Source: Synergistaceae bacterium | GTDB taxonomy: Bacteria > Synergistota > Synergistia > Synergistales > Synergistaceae | NCBI GenBank assembly: GCA_030531285.1 | Contig: JAUNNW010000083.1 | Span: 1-6,459 of the forward strand | Length of the DNA: 6,459 bases | Direction: 5' to 3' | Shown here: positions 1-6,428 of the stretch, in pieces | Layout of the letters: each line of letters opens with the position of its first letter | How positions within the stretch are numbered: the first letter of the stretch is position 1 | Notes under the pieces: generated by a model | Databases searched by the model: none | What the model saw: only the letters and a program-made list of their open reading frames with translations | What the model was told of the DNA's origin: nothing | Position numbers and translations under genes: made by a program

Positions 1-83
1 GGTTATTCAGGCAGTACTTTTTCATTGCAAAAGGCACAGGCGTTTACAATAAAAAGTGCAGGCAACGCTTTTTCGGCGGTATT

Positions 84-110
84 AAAAAATCACCGTTGAC
101 CGGTGATTTT
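84..110 (-). terminator. Rho-independent terminator after pfkA
   Basis: Positions 86-95 and 101-110 form a perfect 10-bp inverted repeat (AAAATCACCG / CGGTGATTTT) around a 5-base loop. Read on the minus strand, the stem runs into a six-base T tract (complement of 84-89). It lies 13 bases past the pfkA stop codon, as expected for the end of the leuS-holA-pfkA operon. On the plus strand the stem is followed by TTTT, AAA, TTTT, so weak termination of a convergent gene from the left is also possible. Confidence 0.85.
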
Positions 111-123
111 AAATTTTCGTACT

Positions 124-1086
124 TTATATACTCAGCACGCTCAGCAGTTTCATGTCGCTGTCGCTGATTTCGTGCTTTTCTTTCCATGCTCTTTCAAGCG
201 GAGAAAATTCGACAGAACCGTTCACCATGCCTGCCATAAAACCGCTTTCGCCGTTGATTAATCCCTGAACTGCGCCAGCTCCAAGACGCGCTGCCATCGA
301 AGCATCGGTGCAGGTTGGATGACCTCCGCGAAGCAAATGCCCCAAAACGACAACGCGCGGGTCATAATCTTCCTTTCCTTTCAATTCATCGCACAGTTTC
401 TGCGCAGAGCAGGCGCCTTCTGCCGTAATAATTATGGAGTGGGTTTTTCCGCGTTCTCTCGCGTAGCGGAGTTTCGTGCGGATATGGTCAATATCAAGCG
501 GTTTTTCAGGAATGGCGATGTACTCCGCTCCGCAGGCAATGCCCGTTTGCAGGGCAATAAAACCCGCGTTTCTGCCCATAACTTCCACAATAAAAAGCCT
601 GTCGTGGCTTGACGCGGTATCACGCAGACGCGCGACGCACTCAAGCGCCGTGTTGCAGGCGGTATCAAAACCTATGGTAAAATCCGTACCTCCCATGTCA
701 TTGTCAATCGTTGCGGGAACACCGGCGACAGGAAAGCCCTTGTCCGCAATGCCTTTTGCGCCGTGAAAAGAGCCGTCTCCGCCTATTACCACAAGCGCGT
801 CCATACCGTTTTTTCTTAAAATTTCAACGCCTCTGTCAATTCCTTCAGGCTTCATAAACTCCATACAGCGCGCCGTACGGAGAATTGTCCCGCCGTGCAG
901 CAGAATACCGCCTACGGAACCTTTTGACATAGGGATAAAATCACCGTTAAGCAGCCCCTGATAGCCGTTCATTATACCGACGGCTTCCATATTATTGTAA
1001 AGAGCGGTGCGCACAACCGAACGAATTGCCGCGTTCATTCCCGGGGCATCTCCGCCGCTTGTCAAAACAGCAAGTTTCTTAATCAT
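124..1086 (-). CDS. pfkA: ATP-dependent 6-phosphofructokinase
   Basis: This cytoplasmic glycolytic enzyme phosphorylates fructose 6-phosphate to fructose 1,6-bisphosphate with ATP. The 320 residues match the usual length of bacterial PfkA. Visible motifs are the N-terminal TSGGDAPGMNAA (9-20), GGDGS at 102-106, TIDND (126-130, with catalytic Asp128), RDTASSHDR (155-163), MGR (170-172), Glu223 and GHLLRGG (249-255). Gly105 in GGDGS marks the ATP-using type; PPi-using relatives usually have Asp there. By alignment from memory with E. coli PfkA, most effector-site residues are kept (Arg22, Arg26, Arg155, Glu188, Lys214), with Lys55 in place of Arg54, so ADP/PEP allostery is plausible. The ATG at 1086 is chosen because AGGAGG lies 6 bases upstream. 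An in-frame TTG at 1092 touches that ribosome site and is too close to it. It is the last gene of the leuS-holA-pfkA run, 17 bases after holA. Confidence 0.97.
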   Translation of the reverse strand: MIKKLAVLTSGGDAPGMNAAIRSVVRTALYNNMEAVGIMNGYQGLLNGDFIPMSKGSVGGILLHGGTILRTARCMEFMKPEGIDRGVEILRKNGMDALVVIGGDGSFHGAKGIADKGFPVAGVPATIDNDMGGTDFTIGFDTACNTALECVARLRDTASSHDRLFIVEVMGRNAGFIALQTGIACGAEYIAIPEKPLDIDHIRTKLRYARERGKTHSIIITAEGACSAQKLCDELKGKEDYDPRVVVLGHLLRGGHPTCTDASMAARLGAGAVQGLINGESGFMAGMVNGSVEFSPLERAWKEKHEISDSDMKLLSVLSI

Positions 1087-1092
1087 ACACAA

Positions 1093-1098
1093 CCTCCT
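1093..1098 (-). promoter_or_regulatory. Ribosome binding site deciding the pfkA start
   Basis: The minus strand reads AGGAGG here, a consensus Shine-Dalgarno sequence 6 bases before the ATG at 1086-1084. The in-frame TTG at 1092-1090 directly abuts it and cannot be served by it, which fixes the shorter 320-residue protein. Confidence 0.88.
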
Positions 1099-1103
1099 GA
1101 ACT

Positions 1104-2027
1104 TTATTTTCCAAACAATTCTATCACAAGAAATTCAAGTTCGTGCCAGCCGTTTGAGGTGCCTGATTTTTCTCCCGCGTTCAGGCGCAATATTCCAACG
1201 AGAAAACGAAAAAGAGCGCGGAACCCAAATCGTCTTGCCGCTGACTGGGCAAGTCTCCACGCATAGTCGCGCGCACCGAAAGCATTTTTAAAATGTTCAG
1301 CCATGCGGGGAAACGCCGCTCCGTAAAAGGCAAGGCGGAAGCGGTTGTGAAGGGCAGAAGTCAGCTTTATAAGGTCGCCTGACTGAGCCGTTCTCTCCAT
1401 TGCTGCCAGACTTTTCACAACTGCAGTACTGTCTCCGTTGCATATTCCGTCAAGAAGACGCAGCAGATTTTTGCTTCCGTCGTCAAGGCAGAAATTTTCC
1501 ACGTCTTCCGCAGATACGATCTTTCCGCCCTTAAGCGCTGCAAGAGTTACAAGCTGTCCTCGTATTTCTTCAGGATCTTCGACCAGCTCAACCATCAAAG
1601 CGGCGGCATCCCGTGCAAGAGCAAGGTTCATATTCCGCGCAAGGTTTTCAACCCACTGCTGCCTTTCCCTCGGCCAGCGCGGATATGCGGCAGGCTTCAG
1701 CACGGTGCATTTGCCGAGTATTTCTTTCGGAATAAGTTTGGACGGCTCATTTTCATAGACAAGAACGATGACAACAGGGGAATCTTTCTGCACCATTGGA
1801 GAAAACTGCTCCGGCAGGACGCCCAGACTTTCGGCTTCTTCTACTATAATGAAACGGTTTTCATCAAAAAGTCCGCCGGACATATTGTCGGAGAGCAGAG
1901 ACTGCCACTCTCCGCCTTCAAGTCTGGCGGACATTGCATATCCTTTCTGTTCCAGTTCTTTCGCTGTTTCCTCAAGCAGACGCCTCTGCGAGGTGCCTGA
2001 CGCGACAACAAGCCGGAGTTCCGGCAT
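1104..2027 (-). CDS. holA: DNA polymerase III delta subunit
   Basis: The delta subunit is the clamp-loader 'wrench' that opens the beta sliding clamp during replication. This 307-residue protein shows the family pattern: a divergent N-terminal AAA+-like domain without a Walker A motif (about 1-115), the junction YPRWPRERQQW (115-125), a middle helical domain (NMNLALARDAAALMVELV, then DPEEIRGQLVTL at 151-162), and a collar domain with NLLRLLDGICNGD (187-199), a FR-containing helix near 230 and WHELEFLVIEL near the end (294-304). It is shorter than E. coli HolA (343 residues). The N-terminus starts directly at the first beta strand (LRLVVASG), and no GDE-like motif is visible there. The ATG shares its A with the leuS stop codon (TGATG), and GGTGAAAGG just upstream gives a modest ribosome site, so translation is probably coupled to leuS. 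holA near leuS is also known from E. coli (leuS-lptE-holA). The family is recognised from sequence pattern, not from a search. Confidence 0.85.
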   Translation of the reverse strand: MPELRLVVASGTSQRRLLEETAKELEQKGYAMSARLEGGEWQSLLSDNMSGGLFDENRFIIVEEAESLGVLPEQFSPMVQKDSPVVIVLVYENEPSKLIPKEILGKCTVLKPAAYPRWPRERQQWVENLARNMNLALARDAAALMVELVEDPEEIRGQLVTLAALKGGKIVSAEDVENFCLDDGSKNLLRLLDGICNGDSTAVVKSLAAMERTAQSGDLIKLTSALHNRFRLAFYGAAFPRMAEHFKNAFGARDYAWRLAQSAARRFGFRALFRFLVGILRLNAGEKSGTSNGWHELEFLVIELFGK

Positions 2028-4522
2028 CAGCCTTTCACCACGACATTTACAAGCCTTCCCGGAACAGCAATAACCTTGACTATTTCTTTTCCTTCAAGAC
2101 GTGACTGTGTTTCAGGACGCGACATAATTTCTTTTTCAAGATCTTCCTTTGAGAGTCCTTCCGCAACCTTGAACTGTTCACGCAACTTGCCGTTCACTTG
2201 AAGAACTATCGTTACTTCGTCCTGCACAAGCGCTGTCTCATCAACTTCAAACCAGCTTTCCGCAGAGAGGAAAGTGTCGTTGCCGATAAGGTGCCATAAC
2301 TCTTCCGTAATATGCGGCGCAAACGGGCAGAGGCAGAGAAGCAGCGTCTCCACGCCTTCGCGCATTACAGCGTTGTCCTGAGCGTTTTCAGGCTTGAAGG
2401 AAACAAGCGCGTTCGTAAGCTCCATAAGTCTCGCAACCGCCGTGTTGAACTGGCGTTCGTCGCGAATATCCTTCGTAACTCTGTCAAGCGTGCTGTGTAT
2501 CGTGCGTTTCAAGTCGCGCGCGGCAGACGATTTAAGCTCTGAAAGTTTGAATCTTCCGCTTCCGGCAGCCTTAAGAGCGTCAAGGTTCGTTTCAACAAGC
2601 CTCCACACGCGGCTGAGGAAACGGAAGGTTCCTTCAACGCCTCTGTCCGACCAGTCAAGGTCTTTTTCCGGCGGCGCTGCAAAAAGTATGAACAGACGCG
2701 CCGTATCCGCGCCGTATTTCTTGATAATTTCGTCAGGATCAACAACGTTGCCGACGGATTTTGACATCTTTGTTCCGTCCTTGATAACCATGCCCTGCGT
2801 AAGCAGGCGGTCAAACGGCTCACGCATATCCTTAGGCAGCATGCCAAGATCCGCAAGCACCTTTGTAAAGAAACGGGCATAGATGAGGTGCAGGCAGGCA
2901 TGTTCAATACCGCCTATGTACTGGTCAACCGTCATCCAGTATTTCTCGTCTTCAATGTCAAACGCCTTATCTTCATTCCACGGCGACGCGTAGCGGATAA
3001 AATACCAAGACGAATCGTAGAACGTATCCATAGTATCCGTTTCGCGGCGGGCATGACCTCCGCAGTGCGGGCAGGTGGTATTCACCCAGTCTTCGCGCGT
3101 AACAAGCGGATTGCTTCCGTTTTTCGGAATTTCAACGTCAAGCGGCAGTTCAACAGGCAGCTGATCTTCGGGAACAGGAACCACGCCGCATTTGTCGCAA
3201 TATACGACAGGAATCGGTGTTCCCCAGTAACGCTGGCGGGAAATAAGCCAGTCGCGCAGGCGGAACTGTGTTTCGCGTTTTCCTATGCCCTTGTTTTCTA
3301 TCCATTCGGCAAATTTCTTCTTTGCCTCCGCCGTTTCAAATCCGTCAAATTCCTCTGAATTGCAGGAAATGCCGTAGGCTGGGACGGCTTCCGTCATCGT
3401 GCTTCCATCGGGAATTTCGCCGTCCTTCGGGCGGACAACGGCGATGACCGGTATGTCATATTTTCTTGCGAAATCAAAGTCGCGCTGGTCGTGCGCGGGA
3501 ACACCCATAACAACGCCTGTGCCATAATCTGTGAGAACGTAGTCCGCAATCCATATCGGAGCTTTTTTGCCGTTAAACGGATTGACTGCGTAAAAACCAG
3601 TAAACATTCCTTCTTTGTCAACGCCAACAGCCTCGCGGTCAATATTGCTCCTGTTGATAATCTTTTTGGCAAAGGCGCGGAGCGCTTCGCCCTGTTCGCC
3701 GCCGACGCGTTTCGCAAATTCTTCAACAAACGGATGTTCTGCCGCAAGCGCGACAAACGTTACGCCGTAAATTGTGTCAATACGCGTTGTATAAGCTTCA
3801 AAATTGAGATCTGTATCGGCAATATCCATCGTAAAGCGAACACCTTCCGACCTGCCAATCCAGTTTTTCTGCATTGTAAGAACTCTCTCAGGCCAGCCCT
3901 TGAGATCGTCAAGGCACTTGACAAGCTCGTCGGCGTAGTCTGTTATGCGAATGAACCACTGGTCAAGCCCGCGCTTTGTAACAGGATTTCCGCAACGCCA
4001 GCACACCCCGTTTTCGACCTGCTCGTTCGCAAGCACAGTCTTGCACGTATCGCACCAGTTGACCGGCGCATGCTTGCGATAGACAAGCCCCTTTTCATAC
4101 ATTTTGAGGAAAATCTGCTGGTTCCATTTGTAGTATTCCGGCTTGCAGGTAAGCACAAGGCGCCGCCAGTCATAACTGTATCCAACAGCCTTGAGCTGGT
4201 CTATCATGTGCTCTATGTTTGCCATTGTCCACTTTGAAGGGGCAATACCGTGTTTGATTGCGGCATTTTCTGCCGGCATACCAAAAGAATCAAAGCCGAT
4301 AGGGTGGATAACGTTATAGCCGTGCATCTTGAGGAAACGGGCTATGATATCCCCAATCGAATAGTTGCGAAGATGTCCCATGTGGAGCGCACCGCTCGGA
4401 TACGGAAACATTTCGAGACAGTAGAATTTCTTTTTTGAAGAATCGGTTTCCACGTTGAAAATACCGGCTTCCGTCCATTTCTGCTGCCATTTTTTTTCTA
4501 TTGCGCCAAAATCGTAGGGCAT
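2027..4522 (-). CDS. leuS: Leucyl-tRNA synthetase
   Basis: This class I synthetase charges tRNA-Leu with leucine in the cytoplasm. The 831-residue protein has the full bacterial architecture: the N-terminal [15 protein letters not shown]; the HIGH-type motif HMGH (47-50); a first zinc knuckle with CDTC (157-160) and CWRC (174-177); the CP1 editing domain with TTRIDT (245-250) and VPAHDQRD, whose Asp345 matches the editing aspartate of E. coli Leu[16 protein letters not shown] (421-434); a second cysteine pair set (442/445 and 484/487); KMSKS (585-589); a helical anticodon-binding domain; and a C-terminal domain from about 766 ([12 protein letters not shown]). Both the synthetic and the editing sites look intact. 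The ATG at 4522 is chosen because GGAGG lies 8 bases upstream and the family start is MxYxxxxIExKW. A 24-residue in-frame extension to a TTG at 4594 would begin inside the -35 box of the likely promoter, so it is not transcribed from there. It is the first gene of the operon and overlaps holA by one base. Confidence 0.98.
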   Translation of the reverse strand: MPYDFGAIEKKWQQKWTEAGIFNVETDSSKKKFYCLEMFPYPSGALHMGHLRNYSIGDIIARFLKMHGYNVIHPIGFDSFGMPAENAAIKHGIAPSKWTMANIEHMIDQLKAVGYSYDWRRLVLTCKPEYYKWNQQIFLKMYEKGLVYRKHAPVNWCDTCKTVLANEQVENGVCWRCGNPVTKRGLDQWFIRITDYADELVKCLDDLKGWPERVLTMQKNWIGRSEGVRFTMDIADTDLNFEAYTTRIDTIYGVTFVALAAEHPFVEEFAKRVGGEQGEALRAFAKKIINRSNIDREAVGVDKEGMFTGFYAVNPFNGKKAPIWIADYVLTDYGTGVVMGVPAHDQRDFDFARKYDIPVIAVVRPKDGEIPDGSTMTEAVPAYGISCNSEEFDGFETAEAKKKFAEWIENKGIGKRETQFRLRDWLISRQRYWGTPIPVVYCDKCGVVPVPEDQLPVELPLDVEIPKNGSNPLVTREDWVNTTCPHCGGHARRETDTMDTFYDSSWYFIRYASPWNEDKAFDIEDEKYWMTVDQYIGGIEHACLHLIYARFFTKVLADLGMLPKDMREPFDRLLTQGMVIKDGTKMSKSVGNVVDPDEIIKKYGADTARLFILFAAPPEKDLDWSDRGVEGTFRFLSRVWRLVETNLDALKAAGSGRFKLSELKSSAARDLKRTIHSTLDRVTKDIRDERQFNTAVARLMELTNALVSFKPENAQDNAVMREGVETLLLCLCPFAPHITEELWHLIGNDTFLSAESWFEVDETALVQDEVTIVLQVNGKLREQFKVAEGLSKEDLEKEIMSRPETQSRLEGKEIVKVIAVPGRLVNVVVKG

Positions 4523-4530
4523 TGCTCTCT

Positions 4531-4535
4531 CCTCC
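4531..4535 (-). promoter_or_regulatory. Ribosome binding site of leuS
   Basis: The minus strand reads GGAGG within GGAGGAGAG, 8 bases before the ATG at 4522-4520. It selects the 831-residue LeuS start over the longer frame. The leader from the predicted transcription start is only about 37 bases, too short for a T-box or other aminoacylation-sensing leader. Confidence 0.85.
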
Positions 4536-4565
4536 GCAGTAACAGGTTCAAATTTATGAGAGACA

Positions 4566-4594
4566 ATTATACCCTCTTCGCAACAGGCTATCAA
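4566..4594 (-). promoter_or_regulatory. Sigma-70-type promoter of leuS-holA-pfkA
   Basis: On the minus strand, TTGATA (4594-4589) is followed by a 17-base spacer and a perfect TATAAT (4571-4566). This is 11 of 12 consensus positions at the optimal spacing. Transcription should start near 4559, giving a leader of about 37 bases before the leuS ATG. No other promoter of similar quality was seen upstream of leuS, so it probably drives all three genes. It overlaps the divergent promoter for the thioredoxin-like gene. Confidence 0.85.
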
Positions 4595-4605
4595 GAGTGT
4601 ATAAT
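4577..4605 (+). promoter_or_regulatory. Sigma-70-type promoter of the thioredoxin/antiporter unit
   Basis: TTCGCA (4577-4582) is followed by a 17-base spacer and a perfect TATAAT (4600-4605). The -35 box matches consensus at 4 of 6 positions, so this promoter should be weaker than the leuS one. Transcription should start near 4612, leaving a leader of about 40 bases before the ATG at 4653. Its spacer contains the leuS -35 box, so the two promoters overlap physically. Confidence 0.75.
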
Positions 4606-4637
4606 TTGGACGGCATTAAATTCATTCATACAAATCA

Positions 4638-4645
4638 GGGTGGTG
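4638..4645 (+). promoter_or_regulatory. Ribosome binding site of the thioredoxin-like gene
   Basis: GGGTGGTG lies 7 bases before the ATG at 4653. It differs from the ideal GGAGGTG core by one base, so it is a moderate site. Confidence 0.6.
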
Positions 4646-4652
4646 TACTTTC

Positions 4653-4970
4653 ATGCTTGAACTTGACAAGGAAAATTGCACAGCTGAGGTGCTTGAAGAA
4701 ACGGCAATGCCTGTGGCGGTCGATTTTTGGGCACCGACCTGCCCCGACTGCATGGCATTGCTTCCGGCATACGAACAGTTTGCCAAACAGTACGGCAGCA
4801 AAATCAAATTCACAAAACTTGACTGCTCGAAAAAACGCAGCACAGCAATGAAATTCCGCGTTATGAGCATGCCGGCGTTTTTGTTTTACAAGAACGGCAA
4901 AGAAATAAAACGGCTCGGCAGAGGCATTAAAGCGGAAGAAATCGAAGCGGCAATAAAAGAACTGCTTTAA
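4653..4970 (+). CDS. Thioredoxin-like protein with CPDC active site
   Basis: This is a 105-residue single-domain thioredoxin-fold protein, the usual length for a cytoplasmic thioredoxin, with no signal peptide or membrane segment. The sequence shows VDFWAPTCPDC (23-33) with the redox pair Cys30/Cys33, the buried aspartate (Asp24, equal to Asp26 of E. coli Trx), Lys55 at the position of Lys57, the cis-proline loop MPAF (Pro74), then FYKNGKEI and a C-terminal helix. The motif is CPDC instead of the standard CGPC, which should shift the redox potential and partner choice. Two further cysteines (Cys9, Cys58) are present. The likely role is cytosolic dithiol-disulfide exchange, but the partner is unknown. 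It is the first gene of a two-gene unit, 24 bases before an NhaC-type antiporter. I leave the symbol blank because it may not be the housekeeping TrxA. Confidence 0.88.
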   Translation: MLELDKENCTAEVLEETAMPVAVDFWAPTCPDCMALLPAYEQFAKQYGSKIKFTKLDCSKKRSTAMKFRVMSMPAFLFYKNGKEIKRLGRGIKAEEIEAAIKELL

Positions 4971-4978
4971 ATCCGGAC

Positions 4979-4987
4979 AAAGGGGAG
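4979..4987 (+). promoter_or_regulatory. Ribosome binding site supporting a TTG start
   Basis: AAAGGGGAG ends 7 bases before the TTG at 4995-4997. No ATG or GTG lies in frame between the preceding stop (4968-4970) and this TTG, and the next in-frame ATG is 71 codons later, inside the membrane domain. The site therefore supports TTG as the true initiator. Confidence 0.8.
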
Positions 4988-4994
4988 TCAGACC

Positions 4995-6323
4995 TTGGAA
5001 AAACTTGAAAAAAAAGACAATTTTGCAGCATTGCTGCCAATCGGCATATTCATCGTGTTTTATCTCGGACTCGGATTTTTGTACGAATACGGGCTGAAAC
5101 TTGAACTTGGGTTTTACAAAGTTCCCGTCGCAGTCGCCTTTCTTATTGCGCTTGCCGTCGCCTGCCTGCAAAACAAGGCTCTTTCGTTTGACGAAAAACT
5201 CACGCTTATGGGCAAAGGCATAGGCGACAAAGATATTGTTACAATGATTTTAATCTTCCTTGCCGCCGGCGTCTTTGTCGGAGTTGTGGGAAGAAGCAGC
5301 GCGGAAAGCGTAGCCTATTTCGTGCTGTCGCTCATACCAACGCGCTTTGCGGTAGTAATTCTCTTTGTTGTTGCATGCTTCATCTCGCTTTCCATGGGCA
5401 CGTCAGTTGGAACAATCAGCCTTATAACCCCCATAGCCGTCGCGATAGGCAAAGCCTCCGGCTTCGACCTCCCCATCTGCGTAGGCGCGGTTGTCGGAGG
5501 GGCAATGTTCGGGGACAACCTTTCGTTTATATCGGACACGACGATCGCCGCCTGCAACGGACAGGGCTGCGAAATGAAAGACAAATTCCGCGAAAACTTC
5601 ACGATAGCATTGCCGGCTGCTATCGCAACGCTTGTATGTCTCTACTTCGTGTCACTCAAATATGACGTATCAGGATATATCCAGCACGATTACAACCTGA
5701 TACAGATAATCCCCTATCTGCTCGTTCTTCTCGGCGGAATAATAGGGTTTAACGTATTCATCATACTGCTTGCAGGCATAGTAACAGGTTCGGCAATCAT
5801 GCTCTGCACGGGGTCAACGCAGGCAGTTGACCTGCTCTCCAACATGGGTTCAGGCTGTGCCGGAATGTTTGAAACGGCGATAGTCGCTGTTCTCGTTTCG
5901 GCAATAGGCGGCCTCGTAAAAGCAAACGGCGGATTTGACGCGGCGCTGCACCTCATAAAACGCATATTCAAAGGCAGAAAAGGCGGACAGCTCGGAATAG
6001 GAATACTGGTAAGCGCCATGGACGTAGCAACCGCCAACAACACGGTTGCGATTGTCATGTCCAATCAGATAGCAAAAGAAATGGCGGGAGACTACGGCAT
6101 TTCTCCCCGCAAAACGGCATCACTGCTTGACACCTTCTCCTGCATCGTGCAGGGCGCTCTTCCCTACGGAGCACAAATACTTGTCGCCATCTCGGCGGCA
6201 GCAAGCCTTGGCTGCAGCGTACCCGCATTTGATATAATACCCAACCTTTACTATCCGTTCTTCCTTCTCCTCAGCTCGCTGGTATTCATATTCTTCATAC
6301 CCGAAAAAACAAAACAGTGCTGA
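4995..6323 (+). CDS. NhaC-family Na+/H+ antiporter or related permease
   Basis: This 442-residue, strongly hydrophobic inner-membrane protein has about 11-12 predicted membrane segments (for example 11-30, 43-60, 80-99, 118-133, 202-220, 235-271, 292-308, 415-435). Family marks are GTSVGT (135-140) followed by a Pro in TPIA, and the signature GGAMFGDNLSFISDTT (168-183) with Asp174 and Asp181. The second half carries the related SAMDVATANNT (340-350), which fits an inverted two-repeat fold. Members of this superfamily (Na_H_antiporter domain) exchange sodium for protons, and some relatives carry organic acids or amino acids (malate/lactate, methionine), so the substrate is not settled by sequence. 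It uses a TTG start and follows the thioredoxin-like gene by 24 bases, so the two are almost certainly co-transcribed. A strong terminator follows 17 bases after the stop. Sodium-proton exchange would suit an anaerobe living on sodium gradients; this is inference. Confidence 0.87.
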   Translation: MEKLEKKDNFAALLPIGIFIVFYLGLGFLYEYGLKLELGFYKVPVAVAFLIALAVACLQNKALSFDEKLTLMGKGIGDKDIVTMILIFLAAGVFVGVVGRSSAESVAYFVLSLIPTRFAVVILFVVACFISLSMGTSVGTISLITPIAVAIGKASGFDLPICVGAVVGGAMFGDNLSFISDTTIAACNGQGCEMKDKFRENFTIALPAAIATLVCLYFVSLKYDVSGYIQHDYNLIQIIPYLLVLLGGIIGFNVFIILLAGIVTGSAIMLCTGSTQAVDLLSNMGSGCAGMFETAIVAVLVSAIGGLVKANGGFDAALHLIKRIFKGRKGGQLGIGILVSAMDVATANNTVAIVMSNQIAKEMAGDYGISPRKTASLLDTFSCIVQGALPYGAQILVAISAAASLGCSVPAFDIIPNLYYPFFLLLSSLVFIFFIPEKTKQC

Positions 6324-6340
6324 CGAATTACTTTTAGAAA

Positions 6341-6384
6341 AACAAAACAAGCGGCTTGGAAAATTCCAAGCCGCTTGTTTTGTT
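6341..6384 (+). terminator. Strong rho-independent terminator, probably bidirectional
   Basis: Positions 6341-6360 and 6365-6384 are a perfect 20-bp inverted repeat with an AAAT loop. The stem has a GC-rich middle (AAGCGGCTTGG / CCAAGCCGCTT) and an outer part of mostly A on the left and T on the right, so the T-rich arm acts as the U tract on the plus strand and the A-rich arm does so on the minus strand. It begins 17 bases after the antiporter stop. The bidirectional form suggests a convergent gene beyond the right edge, which cannot be confirmed here. Confidence 0.9.
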
Positions 6385-6401
6385 CTGTCGTCACTCATGC
6401 C

Positions 6402-6428
6402 CCGCAGGGGTATTCTGCGGACTTTTTT
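6402..6428 (+). terminator. Possible second terminator-like hairpin
   Basis: CCGCAG (6402-6407) and CTGCGG (6415-6420) form a 6-bp GC-rich stem with a 7-base loop, followed two bases later by TTTTTT (6423-6428). It could back up the hairpin at 6341-6384. The left arm can also fold alone as CCCC-GCA-GGGG, and the whole lies in a repetitive stretch, so it may instead be part of an intergenic repeat. Confidence 0.4.

Larger units (their letters stand above)
4565..4606. repeat. 14-bp inverted repeat spanning both divergent promoters
   Basis: AATTATACCCTCTT (4565-4578) and AAGAGTGTATAATT (4593-4606) are inverted repeats pairing at 13 of 14 positions around a 14-base centre. Each arm holds one of the two -10 boxes and also overlaps the -35 region of the opposing promoter or its edge. 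The repeat lies upstream of both predicted transcription starts, so it acts, if at all, as DNA rather than as an RNA hairpin. It could be a dimeric regulator's operator, or simply mirrored promoters sharing sequence around their -10 boxes. Confidence 0.75.

Noticed and set aside
2394..2882. A 162-codon plus-strand frame rich in Ser, Arg and Leu opposite leuS
   Set aside because: It is low-complexity antisense to the KMSKS and anticodon-binding region of leuS, with no family resemblance.
3491..4237. A 248-codon open frame on the plus strand opposite leuS
   Set aside because: It lies wholly inside the well-supported leuS gene on the other strand, has no recognisable domain, and its composition (many Asn, Arg, Phe, Cys) is typical of an antisense reading of a real gene.
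4523..4559. T-box or other leader regulation of leuS
   Set aside because: The predicted leader is about 37 bases, far too short for a T-box, and no specifier stem or antiterminator is present.
4565..4606. The inverted repeat as a transcription terminator or an invertible promoter switch
   Set aside because: It lies upstream of both transcription starts and has no T tract of its own after the stem. The 14-base centre is too short for an invertible segment, and no recombinase gene is in the window.
4635..5171. A 178-codon minus-strand frame rich in Phe, Cys and His across the thioredoxin gene and the start of the antiporter
   Set aside because: It is the complement of Lys- and Glu-rich codons in the thioredoxin-like gene; no domain is visible and two confident genes cover the same bases.
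6120..6398. A 92-codon minus-strand frame entering from the right of the antiporter
   Set aside because: It runs straight through the 20-bp terminator hairpin and then antisense through the antiporter's last membrane segments.
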